This document shows positions 40,001 to 44,725 of a stretch of 50,285 nucleotides of DNA, piece by piece. The DNA is from JBCBWG01 sp039186015 (GTDB lineage: Bacteria; Pseudomonadota; Alphaproteobacteria; Rhizobiales; Hyphomicrobiaceae). Numbering within the stretch: position 1 is the stretch's first letter; the number at the start of each line of letters is the position of its first letter. Made by a program: the position numbers and the translations under genes. A model generated the notes under the pieces. The model was given only the letters and a program-made list of their open reading frames with translations, was not told the origin of the DNA and made no database searches. The DNA lies in NCBI GenBank assembly GCA_039186015.1, contig JBCDAH010000011.1, positions 1-50,285 of the forward strand, read 5' to 3'.

Positions 40001-43000
40001 CCCCAGACGCGAGACCGACCCGTCAACGCCGTACGCACTGAACGACGCCGTGCCCGTGCCGGTTGCATGCGTGAGATCAACAAATGTTCGCTGCACGTCC
40101 TCGAGCACCTCGATGCCGGTGCGCCCATTCGCAAGATCTTCCTCGGTGTAGAGTTTGAGACGGATCGAGTCGTCACCAACGCGCTCGACAACATAATACT
40201 GCCCACTTTCCAAACCGCCAATTTCGCCGCTCGCGCCGCCAAACTGATACTGGACAATATCGCCAGTGTGGAGGTCGTGCCCCGGCAAGTTGATTGTGTT
40301 TTCGGTCTCGTCGACCGCGTTGAGCGATATGGTTGTTCTCTTGTGAGGATCTTCCGACGTTAGAGTCATGGCGGTCTGTCCTGCGACCGCTGCAACGTCG
40401 ACGACCGTCGAATCGGCGGCCAGGAACTGGATCGTGTCTTCGTCGATGACTCTGATCGTGTAGGTGAGCTCATGCTCAAGACCAGAGATGCCAGCAGCCG
40501 GATCGACATACGTCAGTTTTACCGTCTGGCCATCAACCAGCCCATGGTCATAAATTGAAACTTCATTATTCGGTGCGCCATTGCCCTCAGCCATTGCGAT
40601 GTTTGCAATGACCACTTCTCTGACACTGTCCTGAGAGATATCAAAGACATCGTTATCGTCATCCGTGAACTGCTCAAAACGCGCCTGACCGTGAGTTTGA
40701 TTTGCAACGAGATCAACCAAATCGCGTGACGCGTCATCTGCGATGTCTAAACCAGATTTCCCGCTGATCTGATCTTGGGTGGTATAAGCTTTCAGTTGAA
40801 TACGGTCGTTTCCGGCGTCAACGATGACATAAAAGCCATCTTCGACAAGTCCATCAATAGGCGTTGGACCATCGAACGTGTAGCGAATAATGTCTCCATG
40901 CGCGAAGGTGTGTCCGGGCAGATAAATTGAGTCTTCCTGCGCATCGATAGTATTGAAGCTGATCGACAGCGGATCCAGCAGGTCCCAGAATGGCATTTCG
41001 ACATCGCTCGTCGTCGCATTCGGATCCGTGCCGTAAATCAGGATATCGCCCGTCTCCAGGCCGTGGTCTTGTTGCTCGATGGTATTGGCTTGGCCGTTGA
41101 CATCGCCACCGTCGTCCGTTGACCGCGCGTCAAGCGTCAGCTCCCGCACAACATACGTGAATCCGTGGCCCGCACCGAGGAAGTCTGCGCCTGAAATGTC
41201 GACGATGTTCGCAAGGTTACGCGATTCAATAACGTCGTCATTGTGGAGTTTCAGAAGTTGAAAGCTGTCCTCATCAATGACTTTGACCAGATAGCGCTCT
41301 TCAGCCTCCAGGCCGCCAATCGCACCACCGTCCTGTTCTGTCAGCTGGTGATACGTGATAATAGTGTCCTGATCTGCAGGAAATCCGTGATCCTTTATTT
41401 GTACAATTTCACTGTCCGGATCGATTTGACCAATGTTCGACGCGGTTACGTGAAGCGTTTCACCTGTTTCGCTTATGACTTCAAACACAGCCAAACCAAG
41501 CGCGTCATTATCGCTGAGGGCGACGGGTTGGCCGCCCGCCAACGTGCTTCCTACGTCTTGGCTTGGATCATGGAGATAGAACTTGAGCGTATCGTCGGCC
41601 AATTTCTCGGCAATATATAGCTGTCCGGACTCGAGACCGCTTATGCTGCCGTCGCCATCGAATGTATAGCGAATGATGTCACCGGTTTCGATGCCATGGC
41701 CCGGCAATCGCAGTGTTTCGCCGTCATCCTGCACGGGGTCAAACGCCGCGTATACCGCCGCAACCTGCGTTAACGTCTGATTCTCGCTCGATATCGACGT
41801 TGGTTCCAAGTCGAGATAGGGCTCCAACGCGAGCTGGATGTGGTCCTCGTCAACTTTTATGACGTAGTAGGTCTCACCATTCACAAGGCCGCCGACTTGA
41901 TGTAGCGGGTCATTGCCGTCAACGTCAGAATTGGTGTTGTAGGTGACGGCATCGCCGGTTTCATATCCATGGTTTTCAATGAAGATTTGATCGGTGATGA
42001 CATCCACGACAGTTGTGTTTTCAGCATCAAAACTTCCGCCGCGAACGGTGACACTGCTCTCCGTCTTGGCCGTCAGTCGCCCGTCCACAATCGCCTCGAC
42101 AGTGGCGTCGTCTTTGCTGATCGCAACGGACGTCGCGCCTGGCGGATCGTTGGCACCGGTCTGAGCGTTTGCGATTCCGTAGTTGGATATATGCGCGACC
42201 GGGTTGGTTTCTGTTGTGCCGTCAGCGACGACATTGATACTCCCGTCCGCCACGATCACCGTGTCCGCGTCGACTTCAGCGCGGACGGTCAAGCCGGCGT
42301 TCGCGATCGCCACGGCAAGAGAATATGCGTCCTCGCTGTCCGAGTTCGGATTGGCAGGCTGGTTGTTGTTGTTGAGCAGCTTCGTTTCAGGTGTCGCGTT
42401 GATTGACGCGCGCGCAAGAGCCGATGCATTCGAGTGTCCAGTAGCCTCGATCAAAGCATCGCGGCCTGCCGCAATCTGCGAACCTGATATGATAGTTTGT
42501 GCAGTTGCCGCACTCTCGGCGTACGCCCCGGATGCATTGAGGCCGAGTTCTCGCCCAACGGACAGGGCTTCAACATCGACGGATGCCAACGCCTCGGACG
42601 TAATTGAAACGTCGCGATCCGCCTCGATTACGGCATCGTCAATTTGAACTGTTGCTGTCGCTTCACGAATGACAACAGACGCGTCCATGCCCGTAAAGTT
42701 CGAAACTATCGCACCGGGTACTTGGCTCAGCAAGCTGCCGAGATCGGCAAAGTAGCCCGCGACTTGGACCGGGATCTCATCCGTCAAGCTCTTGTTTTCA
42801 GCGATTGCCCGAATGGTGACATCATGGCCGCGGATCTCGGCACCTGACTCGACCGTGACGCTGGCACTGTTTTTCTGTTTGCCGTACTTGTCGTACAAGA
42901 TCGGCAGTCGTAGCGCGACGTCCTTCGCGGAGATCGTGACGTCTCCACTCCGATATGCAGAACTGCCTGCCACATCCGCTAGGAGACGCGCGCCGGACTC

Positions 43001-44554
43001 GATCAGGATATTCCGGCCGGAAAACGTGATCGAGCCCGAGTCGCCAATCGCGAGTTTATTGGCATTCATATGCCGCGTGTCGATCGTGTAGCCGGCACCC
43101 AGCGTGATCGTGTCGGATTCGATGCGAGCATCGCTTCCCGCAAGTGCGAGATCAGACTCAATGTTTACTGTGTCATCGCTGGCGTGACTGTCATTGATGA
43201 CCAAACCGCCATTGAAAAGGCTGTCGACGGAGGCAATCGTCAACGTGTCGTCGGCGTCCGTCAGATTGATTGTCAGCTTGTTGGCCGGAACCGCAAACGT
43301 GAAGCTCGAGAAGGCTCCGGTCGGGCTCGACAATGTCATCCAACCATCGTTCGCGACACCATCTTCGAGAACAAACTCGGCGTCCGTCGGCGAATCGTAG
43401 AAGTCGGACAGATCGAGCGTCAATTCATCTGTTGCGACGGAAACATTTTGTGACAGGAAGCCGGCGTACTCGATCGTGTTGCCGTCCAGATCGAGGTAGC
43501 CGGTGTCGGCGGCTGTCGCTTTCAATTCCCCACGTTGGAAGCTGCCAAGTTCTATCTTGAGAACGTCTGTGTTGTCGCCGTGGACAATGCCGCTGACGGA
43601 GCCTCCGGCCGCGATGATGAAGGTATCCTGGCTGTTCTCATGACCTTGAAGGTTCTCAAACCCGGTAAAGGCAATGCCACCGACGGTGCCACTATCGTGT
43701 CCTGTGATGCGCCACTCCACATCGTCTGCCGGGCCGAGCAAGGTGTCGTTAGTGCCGGAGCTCTGGACGATTTCGATGTCGTTGAATGTCGCGAACGGGG
43801 TCGCACCAGTTGTGTCACCAACATCGCCCGAGCCGTCGGTTGCAACGCGCCACAAATATCCGTCAGTCGCAGCAGACGAAACGACACTGTCGCGACCGCC
43901 GCCGCCGTCGATCTCCACGAATGCAGGTAGCGCGTCGAGCGGTGTCTCGAACACGAAGCTGTCGTCGCCGGACGAGCCGTTCAGCGACAGCGAATTGATT
44001 GGTGACGTAAATGCAATCGCGAACACGCCATTCGAGAGGTGCGCTTCGACAGTAATCTCGCCGTAGCCGTTGCTTGAAACCTCGAACTCCGTTGGCAACG
44101 ACGACGCAATCGAGACATTGAAACGATCGTCGGCTTGCAACTCGTAGGTGACATCAATGTCGTTCGGCAACGTGGCTGGCAGGCCGTTGCCGTTTGAAAC
44201 CACATACGGCGCGTTGTCCGGTTGCGCCGGGTCCGTCGGTGACGCCGCGGTCGCTGGAGGGCCCGCCGCATCTTGCGAAGCCCCGGCATTGGACTGACTG
44301 GTCTCCGGTTTGGCTTCAGCTGTGTTGACGGGATTGTCGATCGCGTCGATTTCCAAAATGACATTCTGGGACCCGGCCGCCGGCAGCAGTGCCGCAGGAT
44401 CAGCGGAAAGAAGAACACGCGGTTCAAGTGGCTCAAACAGAAGGGGTGGCGCGTCGTCAGCTGCGCTGTGATCGGGCTGATCGGAACACGAATCGCGGCG
44501 CCGCATCAGCAGCGCCTTTATGTGACTCCATGATCTAAAATCATGATTGCCCAT
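22016..44554 (-). CDS. Giant LEPR-XLL / RTX repetitive surface protein
   Basis: This is a single uninterrupted frame of 7513 codons encoding 7512 residues. The N-terminus lacks a classical signal peptide but has a LEPR-XLL motif (LEPRVLLS, residues 43-50), a proposed sorting feature of very long repetitive proteins. Residues about 100-850 look like filamentous-haemagglutinin-type beta structure. Blocks of HG-x-x-TGD...YYV modules (848-1651 and three later blocks) alternate with beta-helical repeats containing TTEAYI-type turns (about 1770-4420). A Pro/Ala linker lies near residue 2200. GGxGxD calcium-binding repeats occupy about 6300-7270, mostly beyond 6767. The C-terminus has a His/Asp-rich stretch, a short hydrophobic segment and a basic end. 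I noticed only three cysteines. The ATG at 44554 has GGGAG before it; an upstream TTG is less likely. A secreted giant adhesin or matrix protein is the natural reading; its ligand is unknown. Confidence 0.9.
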   Translation of the reverse strand: MGNHDFRSWSHIKALLMRRRDSCSDQPDHSAADDAPPLLFEPLEPRVLLSADPAALLPAAGSQNVILEIDAIDNPVNTAEAKPETSQSNAGASQDAAGPPATAASPTDPAQPDNAPYVVSNGNGLPATLPNDIDVTYELQADDRFNVSIASSLPTEFEVSSNGYGEITVEAHLSNGVFAIAFTSPINSLSLNGSSGDDSFVFETPLDALPAFVEIDGGGGRDSVVSSAATDGYLWRVATDGSGDVGDTTGATPFATFNDIEIVQSSGTNDTLLGPADDVEWRITGHDSGTVGGIAFTGFENLQGHENSQDTFIIAAGGSVSGIVHGDNTDVLKIELGSFQRGELKATAADTGYLDLDGNTIEYAGFLSQNVSVATDELTLDLSDFYDSPTDAEFVLEDGVANDGWMTLSSPTGAFSSFTFAVPANKLTINLTDADDTLTIASVDSLFNGGLVINDSHASDDTVNIESDLALAGSDARIESDTITLGAGYTIDTRHMNANKLAIGDSGSITFSGRNILIESGARLLADVAGSSAYRSGDVTISAKDVALRLPILYDKYGKQKNSASVTVESGAEIRGHDVTIRAIAENKSLTDEIPVQVAGYFADLGSLLSQVPGAIVSNFTGMDASVVIREATATVQIDDAVIEADRDVSITSEALASVDVEALSVGRELGLNASGAYAESAATAQTIISGSQIAAGRDALIEATGHSNASALARASINATPETKLLNNNNQPANPNSDSEDAYSLAVAIANAGLTVRAEVDADTVIVADGSINVVADGTTETNPVAHISNYGIANAQTGANDPPGATSVAISKDDATVEAIVDGRLTAKTESSVTVRGGSFDAENTTVVDVITDQIFIENHGYETGDAVTYNTNSDVDGNDPLHQVGGLVNGETYYVIKVDEDHIQLALEPYLDLEPTSISSENQTLTQVAAVYAAFDPVQDDGETLRLPGHGIETGDIIRYTFDGDGSISGLESGQLYIAEKLADDTLKFYLHDPSQDVGSTLAGGQPVALSDNDALGLAVFEVISETGETLHVTASNIGQIDPDSEIVQIKDHGFPADQDTIITYHQLTEQDGGAIGGLEAEERYLVKVIDEDSFQLLKLHNDDVIESRNLANIVDISGADFLGAGHGFTYVVRELTLDARSTDDGGDVNGQANTIEQQDHGLETGDILIYGTDPNATTSDVEMPFWDLLDPLSISFNTIDAQEDSIYLPGHTFAHGDIIRYTFDGPTPIDGLVEDGFYVIVDAGNDRIQLKAYTTQDQISGKSGLDIADDASRDLVDLVANQTHGQARFEQFTDDDNDVFDISQDSVREVVIANIAMAEGNGAPNNEVSIYDHGLVDGQTVKLTYVDPAAGISGLEHELTYTIRVIDEDTIQFLAADSTVVDVAAVAGQTAMTLTSEDPHKRTTISLNAVDETENTINLPGHDLHTGDIVQYQFGGASGEIGGLESGQYYVVERVGDDSIRLKLYTEEDLANGRTGIEVLEDVQRTFVDLTHATGTGTASFSAYGVDGSVSRLGEAQIGAIDVTADAISLEGHGFKDGQTVFTSYAERDQVGGGIDGATSYTVRLIDADTFQLVDPATGEVVDLSSRTGDGAIALSFDIIGPDAVQTLTVQRLNDAEIGGLEHGQAYYVVKIDDHTYRLVEDYAETITTQAIDLTSQGVGGDHQLTSKNRATGIGVHANLESENRLISRPYGEPYHPYDLKNARWAADYGLTILSAFGNTSNLLPTNFIGSPVFGPDALHGQFRVAGGVGINLVDHDVRAVVGEDPNSAPVLQSGRDVEITSNIEQEVSSYVQSYLSKSQDGLSVSLAIAIALYDNNAEAIIGSTASVDAKHDVVLDAEVEYPFLSTPLEYLTSFTDVQERGQNAILPFLDATLGVATKLTNTWARAAAKTKPDTAPDADTVAGSFIITNYDNSAQAIVRGGAKINQDQAYRSHTQSVSVNAETIMKQVEISGDGKITASDLPFVSGLISEFDKTGQGGGPFTGSAYLENIKNKFWGGSIVDIYARGSDAGVGTAITATTIDNTTRAVIEPDARIHVGVDGALVINAEEEILRVVVGQAGAFSKRMGIAGAGVGLDQNSTTHAGLMSDAYGGVIVTGGGDVSITANNDNTQVQVVGSVVLSESTGVGASVVVNDVERDTVAFVGADPADGDKTPTGVARMDIGDLTVAAENSGTYAPFAIAGVVFNDWPAAPAPPAVVPPAAALAPAAGVAAPPGAALAPIPNFDTAAAGAIGINIIKDTTQAYINLNSAQPNHVGHVKVTARNGTDVISLVGGAAINAPFTALNQAYGTSATTMAGTVGYNEIDATTQAYVKGAKLRSDVDENEQTEFLISAERDGGLYAFSVAPSVNTGQQGKAIAGSVAVNRMSDTTEAYVDSADIEIAGDISLLATNSAEIFALTGGLAFSGNVGAAGAFAYNQISNTTRAGIFGTEARTKLVTKDGGLSVQAINDNAIRAIGVSAGVQAGAGSGGGTLAAGTIAINVISTDPDAVSDDTSTPVEAIIRNADVSVAKDITLLASDDSVLQAFAGGLGGGTQSNAYGAALGWNESIVRTYAAIDNSNVTTSDGAVGLYSQSTGGDGSIDGKISSLAIGGALGDGRAIGASASANTIHNRIEAEIIGGSVINADGSVTVRAKDDADINAVTGGAALATGGTGVGAAVGFNTISNTVIARIQGADVTTDNGGDVVVAALENATSRSSAIGLAGADKVAIGGSVAINVINNSVIAAIDMDSDTDRATRVTADGNVHVRAENTSGIITLAGGVGIAANTAVGVAVPQTTVVNRTEAYIDRGAEITAFARGSTMTDVDGNARKGVVVEARSNQNLLTLGVSGAISGDGVTVGIFPSVTVVDDTTRAYIGDGRQTPSERSGSVTSLGDVAVLANSSLNAIGVAGIDVSSVTRTTEAYIGGSTKATPITAHGSVIVDATANDRLVSVSASLSAVAASGPNYKPVAVAPAAGVQVLNLRTEAAIKSKADVSAQGHVVVSAEAGADSDVVAGAVAAAIGSSGTGVGVAASVGTVNKTTEAYIGLNTSVEALGRGAGIAVNTGAFTATDAGSNDGSEAETESFTTADAGFINGASHTIWIDGGHGFKTGDDIVYIVSGAPLAVLDDSAKPGDGLLTGAITFATNSSAQDTLTLADGLSFRDAGFDDGDLIYIGSGPNAGTYEIASIDGATDNVITLTAATSTLSSSTTETVTLQRGTFLTSGARYFAIADPADPSRIQLAASREDAEAGQALTFLDTGAAPETAHTLMPVVHVGVAQVEGVDPGMATAVTKTPEKQLVYGVAVSAVSHDSYSVSGGAAAASNSTSGSVAGGVAVHTIDTRAHIDAGAQINADNDKPGNLASDNQSVTVVAARSYDSIVVGGGLAVSGKTSVSAALSVPVLQGATEAWIDGGSSGYETIVNAKNDVTVLADAESKFVGVAAGVAVAGKVAAAGSASAVVVDTTTRALIAGEVQVKADGNVVVSAEDDTETFAIGGAIGGAIGKGVGIGLGIGVTHIEKSTEALITDGARVNALGLRDIAMPNGSGGSNVLTGDIHSSGAFTTVGGAGSASDHGTAKGVIVDARSSAQLTTYAVSGGLSGVAGIAAGIAVDVVDSDTVAAIGGAGRKVEINQDANLPTNSAGMSDAVSVNVSASNRFVHDVVAGSITGGLAAVGAGITVGVVRNDTLAVIDNADVKATDTVDVNALSHREIDANALAGSVGGATAQGSVLVYTIGGNVSDVYEADNQQYNALTLNPDDDTLDDQDVIDLARDGLMGIIDTLEQDIDTTPAFSFDNTGTAPGIDAGNDSFNLGADHGFAAGHKIYYHAENGDPLTGLESGQAYYVIDHTIDPSLSETEIKLAATAEDAAAGIAIDFTIDPTEVVPGRTEVRLSASPVGYGVAIDTVADALDSAITESVSVPPVSDGTSATIGGDTLMETLHVDIDAHDDMDFAGQAGQANLSGAGFGASVAVINIDADVAAAVLPGATIRGTNPDIGDFHIDATSYRDVDTIAYVGGVGAFIQAAGNGVSIQDSSDVSVLLGDTIDGTSGQATTTIGGFRSVDAMADTATEAKIGAYTGSISGVVGGAFTRAAYEASGTTRASVGDRAIVGSATDSELTVGQISVAANGMVSVAPHGNSSQMVIPLGAGSAAAAVSGFVNIADKTSVETRVAADATVVVDGLAMFAAESISNIETEILSLAFAGAGAVAVAVADVRIAGSTSAKVGVSRNGNSAGGANIQAGRLSVTSKATVGAEVIAAPYGGAIASGNGAEAKVNVDRSSEASIAAGSAIVADNGVAVLSDLDTAATAEVKSVGVGGVVVGAVFAEANVTGTSLAFIGSSEDETTRVTVRDGDLTIQSVGSNLADAYAKAATGGVFASEVNTAKATVTPRNEARLGNVLSDDAGAGALIVDVAGTIEVVANEQSESDAEAIGVDAGGITAGVSVARATVTNGGTTPNILSQIGSHADIIAGDVVVEAKFGDGAAVTFDDVLAKDDIDGTANTLRIENHGLTTGDTVSYDSNGADAIAGLTSGRVYTAIVDDADTFRLGIASDDVFVDADKDQIVFATEHGFVDGDTIYYSHDPAGSAITTQDGGVSAALSDTTQFTVMVIDEFTIKLISPDTADGYEGAATAVDADGTITMRGHEFENGQSVTYTPPADAQKAIGAGDFRIDTKGTDDTSDDALVSDTDADNLYVPDHGYTSGDVVVYTATDQAIYLNDTVGTITGVDANTNSFEVTGHGFVTGDRVRFTGNGPVLAENQDYFVRVVDEHTIELYTTRATALDDTNTAGRVEIGTSAAIGGTLSTQGDRQLVDGQTYIVHVEGDHTIQLLNTEGGQVIALDFSREVDGAHYLTDVTQAPIKGLIAGQTYYVTNVSGDTFQLSTTLDGANVVTGLDAAGLTLVEHQFSARYVDFATGGTGTQAFYLDLQDTDHGDSEVHRILDGNGTALSDANPVAGDGKTGARAVGSSGNLAGVKITEAASKVNVSVLAQLAQDSVVTATNDVAVIANTHLSASALAKTGTGGIGNYGIARSRIDLTANTDDHDDGLDDGINTVAMIGERTVIRAGGDFILLAEISANGSSNARSRGGGGLELFQAYDGLDFIHNTKAVLAQSADIEAGGSAHVQAIFHDSDLRSHAYAYNLSLSGVSESNLPDRDGTFVTSHVVVDVGAEAGLKARFVELAARVNDVEVHSNADATGNGFLVEADATSRAVLKSDAKVLIDTGADIVGLGGVDVIAQHTAIGVFADTLTRVYGIPNIFALIVGNVPRSDAVARIGGHLNNIVEATAGATVTAGAGGASKLDRDATGRPIVVQASADERDGYALRVIAENREDTFAIFDPDAKAKAMIKKENERDQSTRLEAVFWDADIVVGAGVNPTLIIDETGTIVTAQGVTVKDDLGNIYGEGDQFTDDRQIYVDDIAPSGGGKILFDADDGIQNGLYAAWKLDILDEVGTADDIGTFTFSTTMAGVQIENYSIHDLIVRDITTFATADTPVPRVDTRTADIANLTMDFQIGYDAMATDVLIANRMHAQAPGENTLRLDGTILNATGSTRVISERGEILTTYGRDGYSSHRLPGEAFKLRTHLIVTNELELGSTVGSIGSPGGRIAVDLVESDASGDAVASATAAEDIFLDLMGVFRRWDNSADTTIQVDTIDAGRDADILLRSGVAETPNGIVVTGVAVTLNETTNYIQNDLNAVTDPQTGSNVSTFETQFRPDGSPPTVPLTAATGTARTFVETTYNFESLQTTSGQPVAAPGVSAGRNITIVAAEAHVTLPNRHVNIAGFTDLDTGALTVETSGTITLTESDGDMRISRVASTQSDVALTAAAGSIIEVPDTLDPEIANADPAADVIGRSIVLTTHGGGIGAGPDAFLEIDGAATIDGASTHGDTVDATARDGIYLDEVNGDFQVGVVVSQEADVALAADSSIVDVANTADANAVGTNIDLVSRTGSIGSHANSFDINSSALQGVPHQATGRVNAKAEGDIDVTETEGVLNVLVVEAGGEVRLIVPDVTGAAGATSTGEDFRLLGAGANGYALDTVFGEGAREGIGAGHARALGQIVAGSSVTVLVGDDVTTDAGSQVVAGTTITFRGDHNDADAGLGTSMKIQGRFASGVAVGESPKDNPVSFFGNNDDDTFQFVGTTFEGPARAFGSAVDTRPANADVDDGEDVFLVVELASTNRIVGNTIERYALKLDGQGDKDAYYVFTAGSAATERGDYVVNVLDSGAPGDGRNTLDIYGVDGDASQPSDDIFLLRAMQAIDGEPDANTPGAVSLIYGDLAQAQTSTGAPGDRPQETARINYDAGITGQLTVHGRGGNDVFAVDGATVAATLDGGAGDDTFQIGQLYESRRNGNANLAAQDQFETTTVLIDPLTGETAELSGGNSQPLRALGGDGDDTFTVYANQGELELEGETGNDAFVLRAFQLDPATALSTAAEHRYNINGPVAVSGGAGFDKVVVLGTEADDAFAITADRVDGAGISVTLAGGEELREVDGAGGDDDLFVRSTRSETLTRVIGGMGHDTINVASDVTEPIVRSTAMGNSSYGSGPHTLAAIQGALDVIGGEGARHQLVHAITTPQEINGALPSLPAHSDVSERAAIDVLNIFDDLQTADQTGRLTDSSLFGFGMSDGVTFAETAFGVANTVAGGITFRDLSREKSTIEVLNVMLGTGNDHITVAGSIASEAEHGGLTVLHGGGGSDTFIVTGGGGAEAPLVIYGDTSQDGRWYNGRPELVSGDSFGVIGDTEFRFPVANAFTNHGDDVIDASALFANGEMPSVGLTAYGGRGNDTIIGSQAGDHIAGGSGNDTILGEAGTDHIYGDSGFNVDVLSRTLEVVNDKTSPALSSDSLSVGADTINGGAGNDYILSDFGTIARTVPAHEALLTTLPDTVAFIEAVTVSGIDATDLTHNGQADDVVAGGQGDDVILGGYGADWLGGGAGDDVILGDFGNVGLQDGDHRLGHVESSNFGMGASDVIIGGTGRDWILGSGGADEINGDGHDQAFDSDVFDLADPDLDRLLDTDGAGGDDIIFGDHGRIVGADGSANQLTLISTTTEHGDGDNIVGAAGNDIIIAGSGADSVKGGSGDDVILGDFAEMTLTDDFHALQVRTHFDEFGEFDKGLSDYIEGNAGDDLVFGGLGDDVIRGGSGSDRLLGDVGSARFSSDTSHARAVNRLLFISTGEGRIGGNDSIWGDDGCDFVFGAQGNDVVHGGAGDDVVAGDSAETTFVEGAGQSRSSFQSIAPTIGGFDHVFGDAGNDVLVGGANKDILYGNNSEDLLFGDAAAFDIASSAPCSLERAVSNIQVPGPPSGPGSDPSPTGDPTQNTIGSGTGMNSFFGDGITEDDEEKPVALDSVLPDYQRPIIVQAFVYLDPLDGATGNYFDRFSHDAVETLNMDYQELKQFPAFGNGETVWHGVKLGQSDIDLSPEGFAATPRFTLPDEPGDSGHEINPVIAVIQRFDDSKLTHDHGSHDDDSRNGGKYDGDDGETGTAPPYGTIVSALLSSFGLGTRWGRRGARYRFDTETETMRRL
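22745..24255 (-). repeat. RTX-type calcium-binding repeat block of the giant protein
   Basis: This segment encodes many nonapeptide-like GG-x-G-x-D-x-U-x units, for example YGGRGNDTIIGS, GGSGNDTILGEAG, GGQGDDVILGGYG, GGAGDDVILGDFG and GGSGDDVILGDF. Such repeats fold into a calcium-loaded beta-roll outside the cell. A few earlier units (GGAGDDTFQIG, GGDGDDTFTVY) lie near 25300-25700. RTX domains usually occur in proteins exported by type I systems, which makes the missing ABC ATPase in this locus notable. Confidence 0.9.
29920..31150 (-). repeat. FCCH-like HG-TGD module block 4 of the giant protein
   Basis: About seven modules are encoded here, with signatures such as IENHGLTTGDTVSYDSN, ATEHGFVDGDTIYYSHD, VTGHGFVTGDRVRFTGN and GLIAGQTYYVTNVSGDTFQL. 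Each has a conserved HG, a GD four to five residues later, an aromatic strand, then GL-x-x-GxxYYV and a DxxxxL end. The layout recalls the small beta module named E1_FCCH, which also occurs in phage tail and large secreted proteins. Family membership was judged by eye. Confidence 0.65.
31300..39250 (-). repeat. Beta-helical TEAYI-type repeat region of the giant protein
   Basis: A loose period of about 80-100 residues is encoded. Units end in turns such as NRTEAYIDRGAEIT, DDTTRAYIGDGRQ, RTTEAYIGGSTK, KTTEAYIGLNT and STEALITDGARV, followed by a DVTV-type strand and a small-residue strand such as AAGVAVAGKVAAAGSAS. The pattern is typical of right-handed beta-helical exoproteins. Two short HG-TGD module insertions interrupt it near 34840-35360 and 33010-33230. 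Confidence 0.7.
39600..42010 (-). repeat. FCCH-like HG-TGD module block 1 of the giant protein
   Basis: About nine modules lie here (residues 848-1651), with signatures IENHGYETGDAVTYNTN, LPGHGIETGDIIRYTFDG, IKDHGFPADQDTIITY, LPGHTFAHGDIIRYTFDG, IYDHGLVDGQTVKLTY, LPGHDLHTGDIVQYQFGG and LEGHGFKDGQTVFTSY. Most end with GLESGQ-x-Y-x-V and a D-x-I-x-L strand. Adjacent modules are similar but not identical, suggesting old duplications. Confidence 0.7.
44405..44428 (-). other. LEPR-XLL motif of the giant protein
   Basis: This encodes LEPRVLLS (residues 43-50) within PPLLFEPLEPRVLLSADPAA. A charged, non-hydrophobic leader of about 35 residues with an RRR cluster precedes it. The motif marks the N-terminal LEPR-XLL domain of very long bacterial surface proteins and may be an export or processing signal. 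It is not a standard Sec signal peptide. Confidence 0.85.
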
Positions 44555-44649
44555 CCCAATTCTCCCAATGTCGCCTCGCAACCGGTCACCTCGGCGTGTG
44601 CGGCCTTGGCCCGGATGCTGGTTGCCGCCCCGGATCGATTGAAAAACTC

Positions 44650-44681
44650 AATCCGCACGGCTTTCTGGAAAAGTATGTCAA
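44650..44681 (-). promoter_or_regulatory. Possible promoter between tolC-like gene and giant gene
   Basis: On the minus strand a perfect TTGACA (44681 to 44676) is followed by 17-19 bp and a poor -10 region. Further along towards the giant gene is the hairpin GATTGA/TCAATC (44637-44642 and 44648-44653). The 171-bp gap also holds the inverted repeat GATCC/GGATC (44692-44707). The gap could give the giant gene a separate promoter, but the -10 is weak. Confidence 0.3.
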
Positions 44682-44725
44682 CGCAATCATTGATCCTTAT
44701 ACGGATCTACTGCCTAAGGATTGAA

